Shown: positions 17,844-27,537 of the stretch, one piece after another
Position numbering within the stretch: position 1 is the first letter of the stretch
Layout: every line of letters begins with the position of its first letter
DNA from: Modicisalibacter radicis
GTDB lineage: Bacteria; Pseudomonadota; Gammaproteobacteria; Pseudomonadales; Halomonadaceae
Assembly: GCF_900961225.1 (NCBI RefSeq)
Contig: NZ_CAAHFN010000142.1
Span: 62,001 to 126,000 of the forward strand
Reading direction: 5' to 3'
Length of the DNA: 64,000 nucleotides
Notes under the pieces: generated by a model
What the model saw: the letters and a program-made list of their open reading frames with translations, nothing else
Database searches by the model: none
What the model was told of the DNA's origin: nothing
Program-made: the position numbers and the translations under genes

Positions 17844-19313
17844 ATGTTGCCACGAGATCCATATTCCAGCCGTCAGCGGCGAGTGTTGTGGCTGGCCTGC
17901 CTGGTATGTGCAACGCTGCTGGCCTGGGCGGCGAATGCCCAGCAGTCGTCACAGACCCAGCGTCATGCGCTGGTGCTGACGCTGCACGGCAGTGTCGGCC
18001 CGGCGACCAGCGATTATTTTCAGCGCGGCCTGGAAAAGGCCGAGAACGACGGAGCGGCGCTGGTGGTGCTGCGCCTCGATACCCCCGGCGGACTGGCCGT
18101 GGCGATGCGCGACATGATCGGCGCGATGCTCGCATCCCCGGTGCCGGTGGTCGTATATGTCGCCCCGGATGGCGCCCGCGCCGCCAGTGCCGGCACCTAC
18201 CTGCTGTACGCCAGCCATGTCGCGGCGATGGCGCCGGCCACTCACCTGGGTTCGGCGACGCCGGTGCGTATCGGCGGCGAACAGCCCGAAGCGGGGGCCG
18301 ATCGAGGACAGGAAGGCGGAGATGACGCCGAACAAGCCGATGACGAAAGTCCGCGGCGCGGCGACACCGCCATGCAGCGCAAGGTGCTCGAGGATGCGGT
18401 GGCTTATATCCGCAGCCTCGCCGAGCGCCATGGCCGCAATGCCGAATGGGCCGAGCGCGCGGTACGCGACGCCGTCAACCTGACCGCCCGCGAGGCGGTC
18501 GAAAACAACGTCATCGAGGTCGTCGCCCGCGACGTCCCCGAGTTGCTGGAGCGCATCGATGGCCGCGAGGTGGTCATGGCCGACGGCACGCGCACCCTGG
18601 AAACCGCCGGGCTGGCCCTGGAACGCTTCGATCCCGACTGGCGCACCGAACTGCTGAGCGTGATCAGCGATCCCAACGTCGCCTACCTGCTGATGATCGT
18701 GGGCTTCTACGGCCTGGTCTTCGAACTGATCAATCCCGGCATGCTGGTGCCCGGCGTGGTCGGCGGCATCAGCCTGCTGCTGGCGCTGTTCGCCTTCCAG
18801 GTGCTGCCGATCAACTACGCCGGGCTGGGCCTGATCCTGCTGGGCCTGGCACTGATCGTCGGCGAGGCGATGGTCCCCAGCTTCGGAGTGCTGGGGATCG
18901 GCGGCATCGTCGCCTTCGTGGCGGGCTCGGTGATGCTCATGGACGATCGCAACCTGGCCGTGTCGCTGCCGCTGATCGGCGGGGTGGCACTGGTCGCCTC
19001 GGGTTTCATGCTCTGGGTTATGCTGCGCTTCATGCATCTGCGCCGACGTACTCCGCGCGCCGGGCAGCGCGAACTGATCGGTGCCGAAGCCACCGCGCTG
19101 GATGACTTCGTCCCTGGCGAGTTCGGCGAGTCCGCGCAGGGCCACGTGCGGTTGCGCGGCGAACGCTGGCGCGCGCGCAGCGAGCAACCGGCGCGTGCCG
19201 GCCAGCGGTTGCGCGTCACGGCCCTCGACGGCCTGACCGCCGAGGTCGCCCCCGAGCCCGATGCACCCGCGTCACAAGCTCAATCACGGCCGACCCCCGG
19301 AGGTCCGACATGA
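17844..19313 (+). CDS. nfeD: NfeD-family membrane-bound serine protease
   Basis: 489 aa: signal peptide, ClpP-like protease domain, about four membrane helices and a C-terminal OB-fold. The serine lies in ARAASAGTYLLYAS and the lysine partner is probably in MQRKVLEDAVAYI, separated by an acidic insert (EQPEAGADRGQEGGDDAE). It overlaps the slipin gene by 4 bp. NfeD/stomatin pairs occur widely, and the protease is known to cleave the slipin C terminus in archaea. Confidence 0.9.
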   Translation: MLPRDPYSSRQRRVLWLACLVCATLLAWAANAQQSSQTQRHALVLTLHGSVGPATSDYFQRGLEKAENDGAALVVLRLDTPGGLAVAMRDMIGAMLASPVPVVVYVAPDGARAASAGTYLLYASHVAAMAPATHLGSATPVRIGGEQPEAGADRGQEGGDDAEQADDESPRRGDTAMQRKVLEDAVAYIRSLAERHGRNAEWAERAVRDAVNLTAREAVENNVIEVVARDVPELLERIDGREVVMADGTRTLETAGLALERFDPDWRTELLSVISDPNVAYLLMIVGFYGLVFELINPGMLVPGVVGGISLLLALFAFQVLPINYAGLGLILLGLALIVGEAMVPSFGVLGIGGIVAFVAGSVMLMDDRNLAVSLPLIGGVALVASGFMLWVMLRFMHLRRRTPRAGQRELIGAEATALDDFVPGEFGESAQGHVRLRGERWRARSEQPARAGQRLRVTALDGLTAEVAPEPDAPASQAQSRPTPGGPT

Positions 19314-20122
19314 TGCTTTACTATCTCGTACCGATCGTGCTGCTGATCCTGCTGATCGCCGCCTCGATTCGCATCCTCCCCGAGTACAAGCGCGGGGTGG
19401 TGTTCTTCCTCGGGCGTTTCCAGGCAGTCAAGGGGCCGGGACTGTTCCTGATCATCCCGGTGATCCAGAAGATGCAGGTGGTCGACCTGCGGTTGATCAC
19501 CCTCGACGTGCCCGAGCAGGACGTGATCTCCCAGGACAACGTCACCGTGCGCGTCAACGCGGTGCTGTACTTTCGCGTCGTCGATCCCGAGCGGGCGATC
19601 ATCCAGGTCGAGCACTTCGCCACCGCCACCAGCCAGCTGGCCCAGACCACGCTGCGCTCGGTGCTCGGCAAGCACGATCTCGACGAGATGCTCTCCGAGC
19701 GCGACCGGCTCAACGACGATATCCAGGAGATCCTCGACGTCCAGACCGAGAGCTGGGGGATCAAGGTCGTCAATGTGGAGATCAAGCACGTCGACCTCGA
19801 CGAGAGCATGATCCGCGCCATCGCCCGCCAGGCCGAGGCCGAGCGCGAGCGGCGCGCCAAGGTGATCCACGCCGAGGGCGAACTGCAGGCCTCGCAGAAG
19901 CTGCTCGAGGCGGCCAACGTGATGTCGGGCAACCCGGCGGCGCTGCAACTGCGCTACCTGCAGACGATGAGCGACATGAGCGCCAAGAACGCCTCGACCA
20001 TCGTCTTCCCGCTGCCGCTGGACGTGATGGAGGCGTTCCGCGCGATGCGTGGCGAGCACGCCGCGCCGCGGCCGAGCGACGATCCGGCAGCGTCGCCGCA
20101 GACGCCACCGGCCGGCGGCTGA
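19310..20122 (+). CDS. Slipin (stomatin/prohibitin SPFH-domain protein)
   Basis: 270 aa with an N-terminal membrane segment (residues 3-22) followed by the SPFH domain (EYKRGVVFFLGRF to about residue 190) and a coiled-coil stretch rich in Glu, Arg and Ala (ARQAEAERERRAK). Translationally coupled to nfeD (ATGA). A hydrophobic stretch near the end (IVFPLPLDVM) is the type of site cut by NfeD proteases. Ends 4 bp from the convergent permease gene. Confidence 0.92.
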   Translation: MMLYYLVPIVLLILLIAASIRILPEYKRGVVFFLGRFQAVKGPGLFLIIPVIQKMQVVDLRLITLDVPEQDVISQDNVTVRVNAVLYFRVVDPERAIIQVEHFATATSQLAQTTLRSVLGKHDLDEMLSERDRLNDDIQEILDVQTESWGIKVVNVEIKHVDLDESMIRAIARQAEAERERRAKVIHAEGELQASQKLLEAANVMSGNPAALQLRYLQTMSDMSAKNASTIVFPLPLDVMEAFRAMRGEHAAPRPSDDPAASPQTPPAGG

Positions 20123-20125
20123 GCG

Positions 20126-21547
20126 TCAACGCCGGTAGACGCGCTGCATCGCCGCGTCGCTGAAGGCGCGGCCGTAGCGGCGCAGGGCGAACAGGTACAT
20201 GGCCAGCCCGAGCGCCATCCAGCCGCCGAACACCAGCCATTCGATCGTGTTCAGTGCCGAGGGGCTGCCGGGCAGGTACAGGCAGACCATGGCGAAGGAC
20301 AGCACCACGGCGAGGCCGCCCACCAGCTTGCCGTTGGCGATGCGGAACGGCCGCTCCATCTGCGGCTCGCGGGAGCGCAGCACCATGAACGACAGGGCCA
20401 CGAACAGGTAGGCGATCACGATGCCCAGCCCGCCGGCATTGACCAGCCAGACCAGCGCCGGGCGACCCAGGAAGGGGGCGATGCTCGACAGCACGCCGAT
20501 CATCAGGATGGCATTGGTGGGGGTCTTGTAGACCGGATGCAGCTTGCCGAGGAAGGCGGGCAGCATGCCCGAGTGAGCCAGAGCGTAGATCGCCCGCGAG
20601 CCGCCGATGTAGAAGGCGTTCCAGCTGGTGATGATGCCGGCGATACCCGCCAGGACCATCAGCTTGCTGCCCCAGGGGCTGGCGAAGACCGCGGCCATGG
20701 CGTCCGGCACGCTCAGCGAGCTGCCGGTGAGGGCCGTGTGGTCGAGCATCAGGCTGGTGCCGAGAATGATCAGCGAATACCAGGCCACCGCCATCAGTAC
20801 CGCGATGATCAATACCTTGCCGATATCGCCAAACGGCAGGTCGATCTCCTCCGCGGCCTGGGGAATCACGTCGAAGCCGACGAACAGAAACGGTACCAAT
20901 ACCAGCACCGCCATGATGCCACCGGCCCATCCGCCGTTGGCCCCGTGATTGAACAGCGGAGTCATGTTGACGCCGTCGCCGGCGAACAATGCGCCGCTGA
21001 TGAACAGCACCCCGACGACCAGGATCAGGACGGTGACCAGCTTCTGGACCAGCGCCGCCGTGCGGATGCCGACGTAGTTGATGGCCATCATCACCAGCGA
21101 GCCGAGCACGCCCACCGCCACCCAGGTGGCCTTGACGTCCCAGCCGGCGACGGTCCACAGCTGGCCGACATCGTAGCCGGGCAGCAACTGCTCGAAGACG
21201 GTAGGCAGCGCCACCGCCTCGAACGACACCACGCTGACGTAGCCCAGCACGATGCTCCAGGTGCACAGGAACGAGGCGAAGTGCCCCAGTGCGCGATAGC
21301 TGTAGACGTGCTCGCCGCCGACCTTGGGCATCGCCGCGGCCAGCTCGGCGTAGGTCAGTCCCACCAGCAGTACCGCGATGCCGCCGAGGATGAAGGCGAG
21401 GATGGCGCCGACGCTGCCGCCGTCGAGGATGGCGGTGCCGGTCAGCACGATCCAGCCCCAGCCGATCATCGCGCCGAAGGCCAGTGCCAGTACGTCGCCC
21501 CTGGCGAGCACGCGAACCAGGTTGTGGTCGTGGGAAGTCTCATTCAT
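20126..21547 (-). CDS. APC-superfamily amino acid/polyamine permease
   Basis: About 473 aa with twelve hydrophobic segments. The first helix contains the APC signature GAMIGWGWIVLTG, and AEEIDLPFGDIGK is a typical loop. Substrate not assignable. Two candidate ATGs (21553 and 21547) lie two codons apart; 21547 has GGA seven bases upstream. Stands alone, convergent with the slipin gene. Confidence 0.86.
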   Translation of the reverse strand: MNETSHDHNLVRVLARGDVLALAFGAMIGWGWIVLTGTAILDGGSVGAILAFILGGIAVLLVGLTYAELAAAMPKVGGEHVYSYRALGHFASFLCTWSIVLGYVSVVSFEAVALPTVFEQLLPGYDVGQLWTVAGWDVKATWVAVGVLGSLVMMAINYVGIRTAALVQKLVTVLILVVGVLFISGALFAGDGVNMTPLFNHGANGGWAGGIMAVLVLVPFLFVGFDVIPQAAEEIDLPFGDIGKVLIIAVLMAVAWYSLIILGTSLMLDHTALTGSSLSVPDAMAAVFASPWGSKLMVLAGIAGIITSWNAFYIGGSRAIYALAHSGMLPAFLGKLHPVYKTPTNAILMIGVLSSIAPFLGRPALVWLVNAGGLGIVIAYLFVALSFMVLRSREPQMERPFRIANGKLVGGLAVVLSFAMVCLYLPGSPSALNTIEWLVFGGWMALGLAMYLFALRRYGRAFSDAAMQRVYRR

Positions 21548-21719
21548 GTGCATTCCAGCCGTGTTGATCGTCGTCCATGGTTGACCGCCGTGAATGGCCA
21601 GGCGGACTCTACTCATCAAAATAGCAGCGGGGCAAAGCCGTGTTGAGGCGTTACCGCTTCGTTGCGCCATCCGCTCGAAAAGGTGCCATCCTCAATGAGC
21701 AGACGCCGAGGAGAGAGTT

Positions 21720-22202
21720 ATGAAAGCATGGCTACGGGTGATGATGGGCTCGCTGGCGATCGTCGCCGTGTCGAGCGCGGGTGCGGAACCGGGCGAGCGC
21801 ACCGGGGATGCCTTTCCGGGTATCGAGCATGTCGGCACCGGGGAGTCGGTCAACGAGGTGGAGGCGCGGCTGCGCGAGGCGCTGGAATCGCGGGGGCTGA
21901 GGCTGTTCAGCGTGATCGACCATACCCGGAATGCCGCCGGTACCGGTCTCGAGTTGCCGCCGACCAGAACGGTGATTTTCGGCAACCCCAAGGTCGGCAC
22001 CCCGATGATGCAATGCCAGGGCAGCGCGGCACTGGATCTGCCGCAGAAGATGGTGATCCGCAAGGAAGGTGACGGCACGCGTATCGAATGGAACGCACCT
22101 GGCTATCTGGCCCAGCGTCACGGTCTGCGCGACTGCGAGCTTCCGCTCGAGAAGATCGCGACTGTGCTGGAGGAAGTCGCGCGCGAGGCGGCGGGGCAGT
22201 GA
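21720..22202 (+). CDS. Secreted DUF302 protein
   Basis: 160 aa with a signal peptide (cleavage near SSAGA-EPGE) and a DUF302 domain (residues ~38-150) with the motifs RLFSVIDH and GNPKVGTPMMQ. DUF302 folds are small alpha/beta domains of unknown function, often next to transporters or redox proteins. AGGAG-like ribosome-binding site just before the ATG. Followed by a 407-bp leader to sulP. Confidence 0.85.
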   Translation: MKAWLRVMMGSLAIVAVSSAGAEPGERTGDAFPGIEHVGTGESVNEVEARLREALESRGLRLFSVIDHTRNAAGTGLELPPTRTVIFGNPKVGTPMMQCQGSAALDLPQKMVIRKEGDGTRIEWNAPGYLAQRHGLRDCELPLEKIATVLEEVAREAAGQ

Positions 22203-22609
22203 ACGGGCTTCTCGACGGCATCACGAGCGCCGCCCGGGGTGAAGTGGCCGGCGAGAACTGCTAGAATCCGCCACTTGTCGTCTACGGGCTTTAGACCAAG
22301 GTCGCAACCCTTCGACGGCTGACGCACACACCCGGCTACCAACCACGGGATCGATACGGCCATGCCCTCGATTGCTGCGAGCAGTCCACCCTAGCGCAAC
22401 CGCCCGCCTTTTCGCGTGCCCGGCACGCCGTGCGACGTGAGCGTGCCTTGGCATTCTCCGCTCGCCACCTAGGGTTGTACCCGACAACCTGACGTAACTG
22501 ATTTCGCTATTCATGGACCGGTCGTGATCCGGCCCGTTGCCACGGCTTCGCCGTGGGCGGGCATTTCCTTCCGCGCGCTTGCAGCGTCCCGACAACTACG
22601 GAACCGAGA
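22203..22609 (+). promoter_or_regulatory. Long structured leader upstream of the SulP gene
   Basis: 407 bp without a convincing gene. It contains a strong hairpin at 22532-22562 (stem CCACGGC/GCCGTGG closed by GCCCG/CGGGC) and a smaller dyad GGTTGT/ACAACC near 22474-22491. The length and foldable segments close to the SulP start suggest post-transcriptional control. I do not recognise a known riboswitch class. Confidence 0.4.
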
Positions 22610-24100
22610 ATGATTCGCTCCCTCCGACAGACCTGGTTTTCCAACATCAAGAACGATTCGCTGGCCGGCATCGTCGTCGCCCTGGCGCTGATCCCCGAGG
22701 CGATCGCCTTCTCGATCATCGCCGGCGTCGACCCCAAGGTCGGCCTCTACGCTTCGTTCTGCATCGCCGTGATCACCGCCTTCGCCGGCGGCCGGCCGGG
22801 GATGATCTCCGCAGCCACCGGCGCCATGGCGCTGCTGATGGTCACCCTGGTACGCGAGCACGGCCTCGAGTACCTGCTCGCCGCCACGCTGCTCACCGGT
22901 GTGCTGCAGATCGTCGCCGGCTACCTGCGTCTGGGCGAGTTGATGCGTTTCGTCTCGCGTTCGGTGGTCACCGGCTTCGTCAACGCCCTGGCGATCCTGA
23001 TCTTCATGGCCCAGTTGCCCGAACTGACCGGCGTCACCTGGCACGTCTACGCCATGACCGCCGCCGGGCTGGGCATCATCTACCTGTTCCCGCTGCTGCC
23101 CAGGATCGGCACCATGCTGCCGTCGCCGCTGATCTGCATCGTGGTGCTGACCATCGTCTACATGGCCAGCGGCATGGACATTCGCACCGTCGGCGACATG
23201 GGCGAGCTGCCCGACACGTTGCCGATATTCCTGTGGCCGGATGTGCCGCTCAATTTCGAGACGCTGGCGATCATCTTCCCCTATGCGGTGATGCTGACCG
23301 TGGTCGGCCTGCTCGAATCGATGATGACCGCGACCATCGTCGACGACCTGACCGACACGCCCAGCGACAAGAACCGCGAATGCAAGGGCCAGGGCATCGC
23401 CAACATCGGCGCCGGCCTGTTCGGCGGCATGGCCGGCTGCGCGATGATCGGCCAGTCGGTGATCAACATCAAATCCGGCGGTCGCACCCGGCTGTCGACG
23501 CTGATCGCCGGTGTCGTGCTGCTGCTGATGGTGGTATTCCTCAGCGACTGGGTGTCGCAGATCCCCATGGCCGCGCTGGTGGCGGTGATGATCATGGTCT
23601 CCATCGGCACCTTCAGCTGGGAATCGCTGCGCGACCTGAAGAAGCATCCCATGAGCACCAATATCGTCATGGTCGCCACGGTGATCGTGGTGGTCGCCAC
23701 CCACAACCTGGCGATCGGGGTGTTCGTCGGCGTGCTGCTGGCCTCGCTGTTCTTCGCCAACAAGGTCGGCCAGGTGCTGTATATCGGCAATACCATGAGC
23801 GAAGACGGGCGCACCCGTGAATACCGCGTGGTCGGCCAGGTATTCTTCACCTCGGCGGATCGGTTCACCGACGCCTTCGATTTCAAGGAGACCGTCGAGC
23901 GGGTGCGTATCGACCTGACCCATGCGCACTTCTGGGACATCACCGCGGTCGGCGCGCTCGACAAGGTGGTGATCAAGTTCCGCCGCGAGGGCACGGAAGT
24001 CGAGGTCATCGGCCTCAACGAGGCCAGCGCGACCATCGTCGATCGCTTTGCTGTCCACGACAAGCCGGATGCCGTCGACAAGATGATGAGCGGCCACTAA
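22610..24100 (+). CDS. SulP-family inorganic anion transporter
   Basis: 496 aa: an SLC26/SulP transmembrane domain (residues ~12-390, opening DSLAGIVVALALIPEAIAFS) and a C-terminal STAS domain (~400-490, VRIDLTHAHFWDITAVGALD). Possible substrates are sulfate, bicarbonate or carboxylates. It is followed 16 bp later by a UspA gene with a strong ribosome-binding site, a common SulP-UspA pairing in halophilic gammaproteobacteria. ATG 22610 begins the conserved N terminus. Confidence 0.9.
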   Translation: MIRSLRQTWFSNIKNDSLAGIVVALALIPEAIAFSIIAGVDPKVGLYASFCIAVITAFAGGRPGMISAATGAMALLMVTLVREHGLEYLLAATLLTGVLQIVAGYLRLGELMRFVSRSVVTGFVNALAILIFMAQLPELTGVTWHVYAMTAAGLGIIYLFPLLPRIGTMLPSPLICIVVLTIVYMASGMDIRTVGDMGELPDTLPIFLWPDVPLNFETLAIIFPYAVMLTVVGLLESMMTATIVDDLTDTPSDKNRECKGQGIANIGAGLFGGMAGCAMIGQSVINIKSGGRTRLSTLIAGVVLLLMVVFLSDWVSQIPMAALVAVMIMVSIGTFSWESLRDLKKHPMSTNIVMVATVIVVVATHNLAIGVFVGVLLASLFFANKVGQVLYIGNTMSEDGRTREYRVVGQVFFTSADRFTDAFDFKETVERVRIDLTHAHFWDITAVGALDKVVIKFRREGTEVEVIGLNEASATIVDRFAVHDKPDAVDKMMSGH

Positions 24101-24116
24101 CCAGGAGGAGCCTTGT

Positions 24117-24971
24117 ATGTCTCGACAGATTCTGGCCTGCATCGACGGTTCGGGCTTTTCCACGGCGATCTGCGATGCGGGGGCCTGGGCCAGCCTGAGG
24201 CTGGCGGCGCCGCTGACCTTCGTGCACGTCATCGACAGGATGGCGACCCCCGTCGCGCACGATTCGACGGGACAGATCGGACTGGGCTCGCGGGAGCACC
24301 TGCTGGAGGAGCTCGCGACCCTGGATGAGCAGCGCGGCAAGATCGCCCAGCAGCAGGGGCGGCTGATGCTGGAAGCCGCCTGCCAGCGGGCCAAGGATGA
24401 CGGCGTGGTCGAGCCCGTCTCCCGGCAGCGCAACGGCGAGCTGGTCGAGGCCTTGTCGGAGCTGGAAGGCGAAGCCCGGCTGCTGGTGCTGGGCAAGCGT
24501 GGCGAGTCGGCACCGGCGGCGAGCGCGCATCTGGGTTCCAACCTGGAACGCGTCGTACGGGCTCTGCATCTACCGATCCTGATCACACCGGCCGAGTTCG
24601 CGCCGCCGGAGCGTATTCTCATCGCCTTCGACGGCAGCCCGACCGCCAGGAAAACGGTGGAGAAGGTGGCCGACAGTCCGTTGTTGAAGGGGCTGGAGTG
24701 TCATGTCGTGCTGATCGGGGAAGACACCTCGGCGCACCGGGAGCAGTTGAGCTGGGCGACCCGGCGCCTGGAGGAGAGTGGCCTGACGGCCTGTAGCGCG
24801 ATTCAACCGGGGGAGGTCGAGCCGACCCTGCGCGCCTATCAGCAGGAACATGACATCGGCATGCTCGTCATGGGCGCCTACGGACACTCGCGCATCCGTC
24901 AGCTGCTGGTGGGTAGCACCACCACCGACATGATCCGCCATGCCAGCGTTCCCGTCCTGATCATCCGTTGA
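24117..24971 (+). CDS. Tandem-domain universal stress protein
   Basis: 284 aa with two UspA domains: residues 1-150 (ILACIDGSGFS) and 155-284 (RILIAFDGSPTARK). The second domain ends in the nucleotide-binding motif MGAYGHSRIRQLLVGSTT. AGGAGGA lies 8 bases before the ATG. Probably co-transcribed with sulP, perhaps modulating the transporter. Closely related to the gene at 26642-27496. Confidence 0.92.
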   Translation: MSRQILACIDGSGFSTAICDAGAWASLRLAAPLTFVHVIDRMATPVAHDSTGQIGLGSREHLLEELATLDEQRGKIAQQQGRLMLEAACQRAKDDGVVEPVSRQRNGELVEALSELEGEARLLVLGKRGESAPAASAHLGSNLERVVRALHLPILITPAEFAPPERILIAFDGSPTARKTVEKVADSPLLKGLECHVVLIGEDTSAHREQLSWATRRLEESGLTACSAIQPGEVEPTLRAYQQEHDIGMLVMGAYGHSRIRQLLVGSTTTDMIRHASVPVLIIR

Positions 24972-25134
24972 TCGCCTGGCCTGGCTGCGACAGGCGCTGG
25001 GGTTTCGGCTGACCGGACCTGGCGCCATCGAAAGGGGCTTCTCGCGGTGCAATACCGGATGGCGACCCGGAAAGGCCCGAAGCACCTGCTCTGAGAGCAG
25101 GCTGCAGGCAGCGCGCTAACAGGGAGCTTCGAGC

Positions 25135-26346
25135 ATGAGTTACAAGGATGTCGTCAAGCAGTATCCGGGAGTTCTCGCGCTTTGCTTCATAGCGGTCTTT
25201 TCGGGAAACCTGGGACAGACCTTCGTCGTCGGATTCTTCCAACCGGCCATTTCCGAAACCTTTGCACTGACCAACGGGCAGTTCGGCATGGCCTACTCGG
25301 CGGTAACGCTGATCTCCGGTTTCTTGATCTTCTTTATCGGGCCTACGTTGGATTGGGTCCCCGCCCGCCTGTTTGCAGCATTCATCGTACTGGCCATGAC
25401 GCTGGGGGTTCTACTTCTTACACTGACGTCATGGCCCATTACGGCGCTTATCGGGCTCGGGTTGGTGCGGTTTTGCGGCCAGGGCTTGTTCACTCACCTG
25501 GGTACGACGGTTGTCGCCAAGCAGGTCGCTCAGGCCCGTGGCCGCGCGCTTGCACTGGTCACCCTGGCGATGCCGATCGGCGAGGCGATACTGCCCTCCG
25601 CCATTGCGGGGGCCTTGCTTGTCATGGGCTGGAGGGAAGTGTGGTGGGTAATGCTGGCGGCGTTGCTGGTAGTCTGGGGGCCCGTGCTGACCCTGGCCAA
25701 GACCTGGCCACGGCCATCCCATCAGCGTTGTCCCAAAGGAAATAGAAGCGACGCCGACTCCTCTCCCCGGCCTTTGAGTGACATGCGCTTCTGGCGGCTC
25801 AGCTTGATGATGATGTCGATCGGGATAGTCAACACCGGCATTTTCGTATTCCAGGCGGACCTGGTCGGAGAGTTCGACGCGACGCCCTCGGCCTTTGCCG
25901 TGGGGTTTGCGCTGGCAGCAACGGGGCGCGTATGCGGCGCCCTGATCGCAGGGCGTCTGGTCGATAGGCTGGGTGCGGCAATGATGGCGCGTTTATATCT
26001 GTTCCCGCTGATGGCTGGTCTATCGATCGCCGTCGGCCTTCAAAATGCCTACGGAATTTTTGCCTACATGCTCTTGTCCGGCTTGGTCACCGGTATGCAG
26101 GAACCGACTATAACGAGCCTGCTCATACAAATATGGGGAAGCAGGAATCTGGCGACGCTACGTTCGGTCTTTGCAGCCGGTATGGTGTTCTCGTCGGGCC
26201 TGGCTCCTGCGGTGTTCGGCCTGCTGCTGGACGCCGGCATAGCGTTCACGACGATATTGTTGTTGATGGCCGCCATGGTCGCTATGGGATGGTTGCTGGC
26301 CTGGAAACCCCTGCAGGAAGCCGCTCGTGGCATCAGCCGGGAATAG
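25135..26346 (+). CDS. Major facilitator superfamily transporter
   Basis: 403 aa, twelve hydrophobic segments, with the MFS loop-2-type region GPTLDWVPARLF and a central hydrophilic linker (residues ~195-218). It lies between the two uspA paralogues. Base composition is visibly more AT-rich than in its neighbours, so the gene may have been inserted later. Substrate not recognisable. Confidence 0.85.
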   Translation: MSYKDVVKQYPGVLALCFIAVFSGNLGQTFVVGFFQPAISETFALTNGQFGMAYSAVTLISGFLIFFIGPTLDWVPARLFAAFIVLAMTLGVLLLTLTSWPITALIGLGLVRFCGQGLFTHLGTTVVAKQVAQARGRALALVTLAMPIGEAILPSAIAGALLVMGWREVWWVMLAALLVVWGPVLTLAKTWPRPSHQRCPKGNRSDADSSPRPLSDMRFWRLSLMMMSIGIVNTGIFVFQADLVGEFDATPSAFAVGFALAATGRVCGALIAGRLVDRLGAAMMARLYLFPLMAGLSIAVGLQNAYGIFAYMLLSGLVTGMQEPTITSLLIQIWGSRNLATLRSVFAAGMVFSSGLAPAVFGLLLDAGIAFTTILLLMAAMVAMGWLLAWKPLQEAARGISRE

Positions 26347-26641
26347 AAAGGCTTGTCTGCGGGCCTGGAAAGTGGGTCGCGCACCAGCGGGTCAATGTCC
26401 CGATCAGGTCCTTGGGTGGCCCTCAAGCGTCAGGCACTGTCGGCGTGCGGAGGCATGGCTCGCGGAAGGAGCGCCGCTGCACAAACCACAGGCGACCAGG
26501 CTTCGAAGGATAGCCATGGACGGATGCCCTCGAGAGGCTGGTGAGCCGACTCCGATCGCCCCGGGGATGTGTCGGGTGCTGTTCACGGCGCACCGGATGA
26601 GTTAGAAACGAAACAAATGGACAGAAGAGAGGACGAGCGCG

Positions 26642-27496
26642 ATGAGCGAGCAAGTCATGGCCTGTATCGACGGTTCCGGCTATACACCGTCGGTCTGCGA
26701 TTACGCGGTATGGGCCAGCCAGCGGCTGACCGCGCCGCTGGTGTTCCTGCACGTCCTGGACAATCATCCGCCGCCCCAGGCCGGCGATCTCTCCGGCAAC
26801 ATCGGCCTGGGCAGCCGCGAGCACCTGCTCGACGAACTCGCCCAGCTCGACGAGCGGCGTGCCAAGGTCGCCCAGGAGCAGGGCCGCCTGATGCTCGACG
26901 AGGCCCGTCAGCGCGCCGAGCAGGAGGGCGTCGCCGAGCCCCAGATGCGCCAGCGCAACGGCGAGCTGGTCGAGACGCTGAGCGAGCTCAGCGCCGACAT
27001 CCGGCTGCTGGTGCTGGGCAAGCGCGGCGAGTCGGCGCACCGGGCCAGCGAGCATCTGGGCTCGAATCTCGAGCGCGTGGTGCGGGCGATGCACCGGCCG
27101 ATTCTGATGGTGCCCGAGCACTATCGTAAGCCCGAGCGGGTGATGATCGCCTTCGACGGCAGCAGGACCACCCGCAAGGGCGTGCAGATGATCGCCGACA
27201 GCCCGCTGTTCAAGGGACTGGCCTGCCACGTGGTGATGATCGGCGCGGATATCGCCGACATCCAGGCACAGCTCGACTGGGCGATCGATACCCTCAACGA
27301 TGCCGGCATCCAGGCCCATGGGGCGATACGCGCCGGCGAGGTGGAGGCGAGTCTGCGCGAGTATCAGCGCGAAAACGCCATCGACCTGCTGGTGATGGGC
27401 GCCTACGGTCACTCGCGGATTCGTCAGTTGCTGGTCGGCAGCACGACCACGGCGATGCTGCGCAATGCCGACATTCCGCTGCTGCTGCTACGTTGA
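26642..27496 (+). CDS. Tandem-domain universal stress protein (paralogue)
   Basis: 284 aa, same length and layout as the protein encoded at 24117-24971. It shares long identical blocks (LVLGKRGES, LGSNLERVVRA, MGAYGHSRIRQLLVGSTTT). Two UspA domains, the second with the G-rich nucleotide loop. The 295 bp before it hold no recognisable gene. The pair probably arose by duplication. Confidence 0.92.
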   Translation: MSEQVMACIDGSGYTPSVCDYAVWASQRLTAPLVFLHVLDNHPPPQAGDLSGNIGLGSREHLLDELAQLDERRAKVAQEQGRLMLDEARQRAEQEGVAEPQMRQRNGELVETLSELSADIRLLVLGKRGESAHRASEHLGSNLERVVRAMHRPILMVPEHYRKPERVMIAFDGSRTTRKGVQMIADSPLFKGLACHVVMIGADIADIQAQLDWAIDTLNDAGIQAHGAIRAGEVEASLREYQRENAIDLLVMGAYGHSRIRQLLVGSTTTAMLRNADIPLLLLR

Positions 27497-27537
27497 GCGT
27501 TGACCCGATGCCATATCGATACTCGAGGAGCCACTGA

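Noticed and set aside
22511..24622. Leftward ~700-codon open frame opposite sulP and uspA
   Set aside because: His/Asp/Gln-rich translation typical of the antisense frame of GC-rich genes; the plus strand carries clear SulP and UspA domains.
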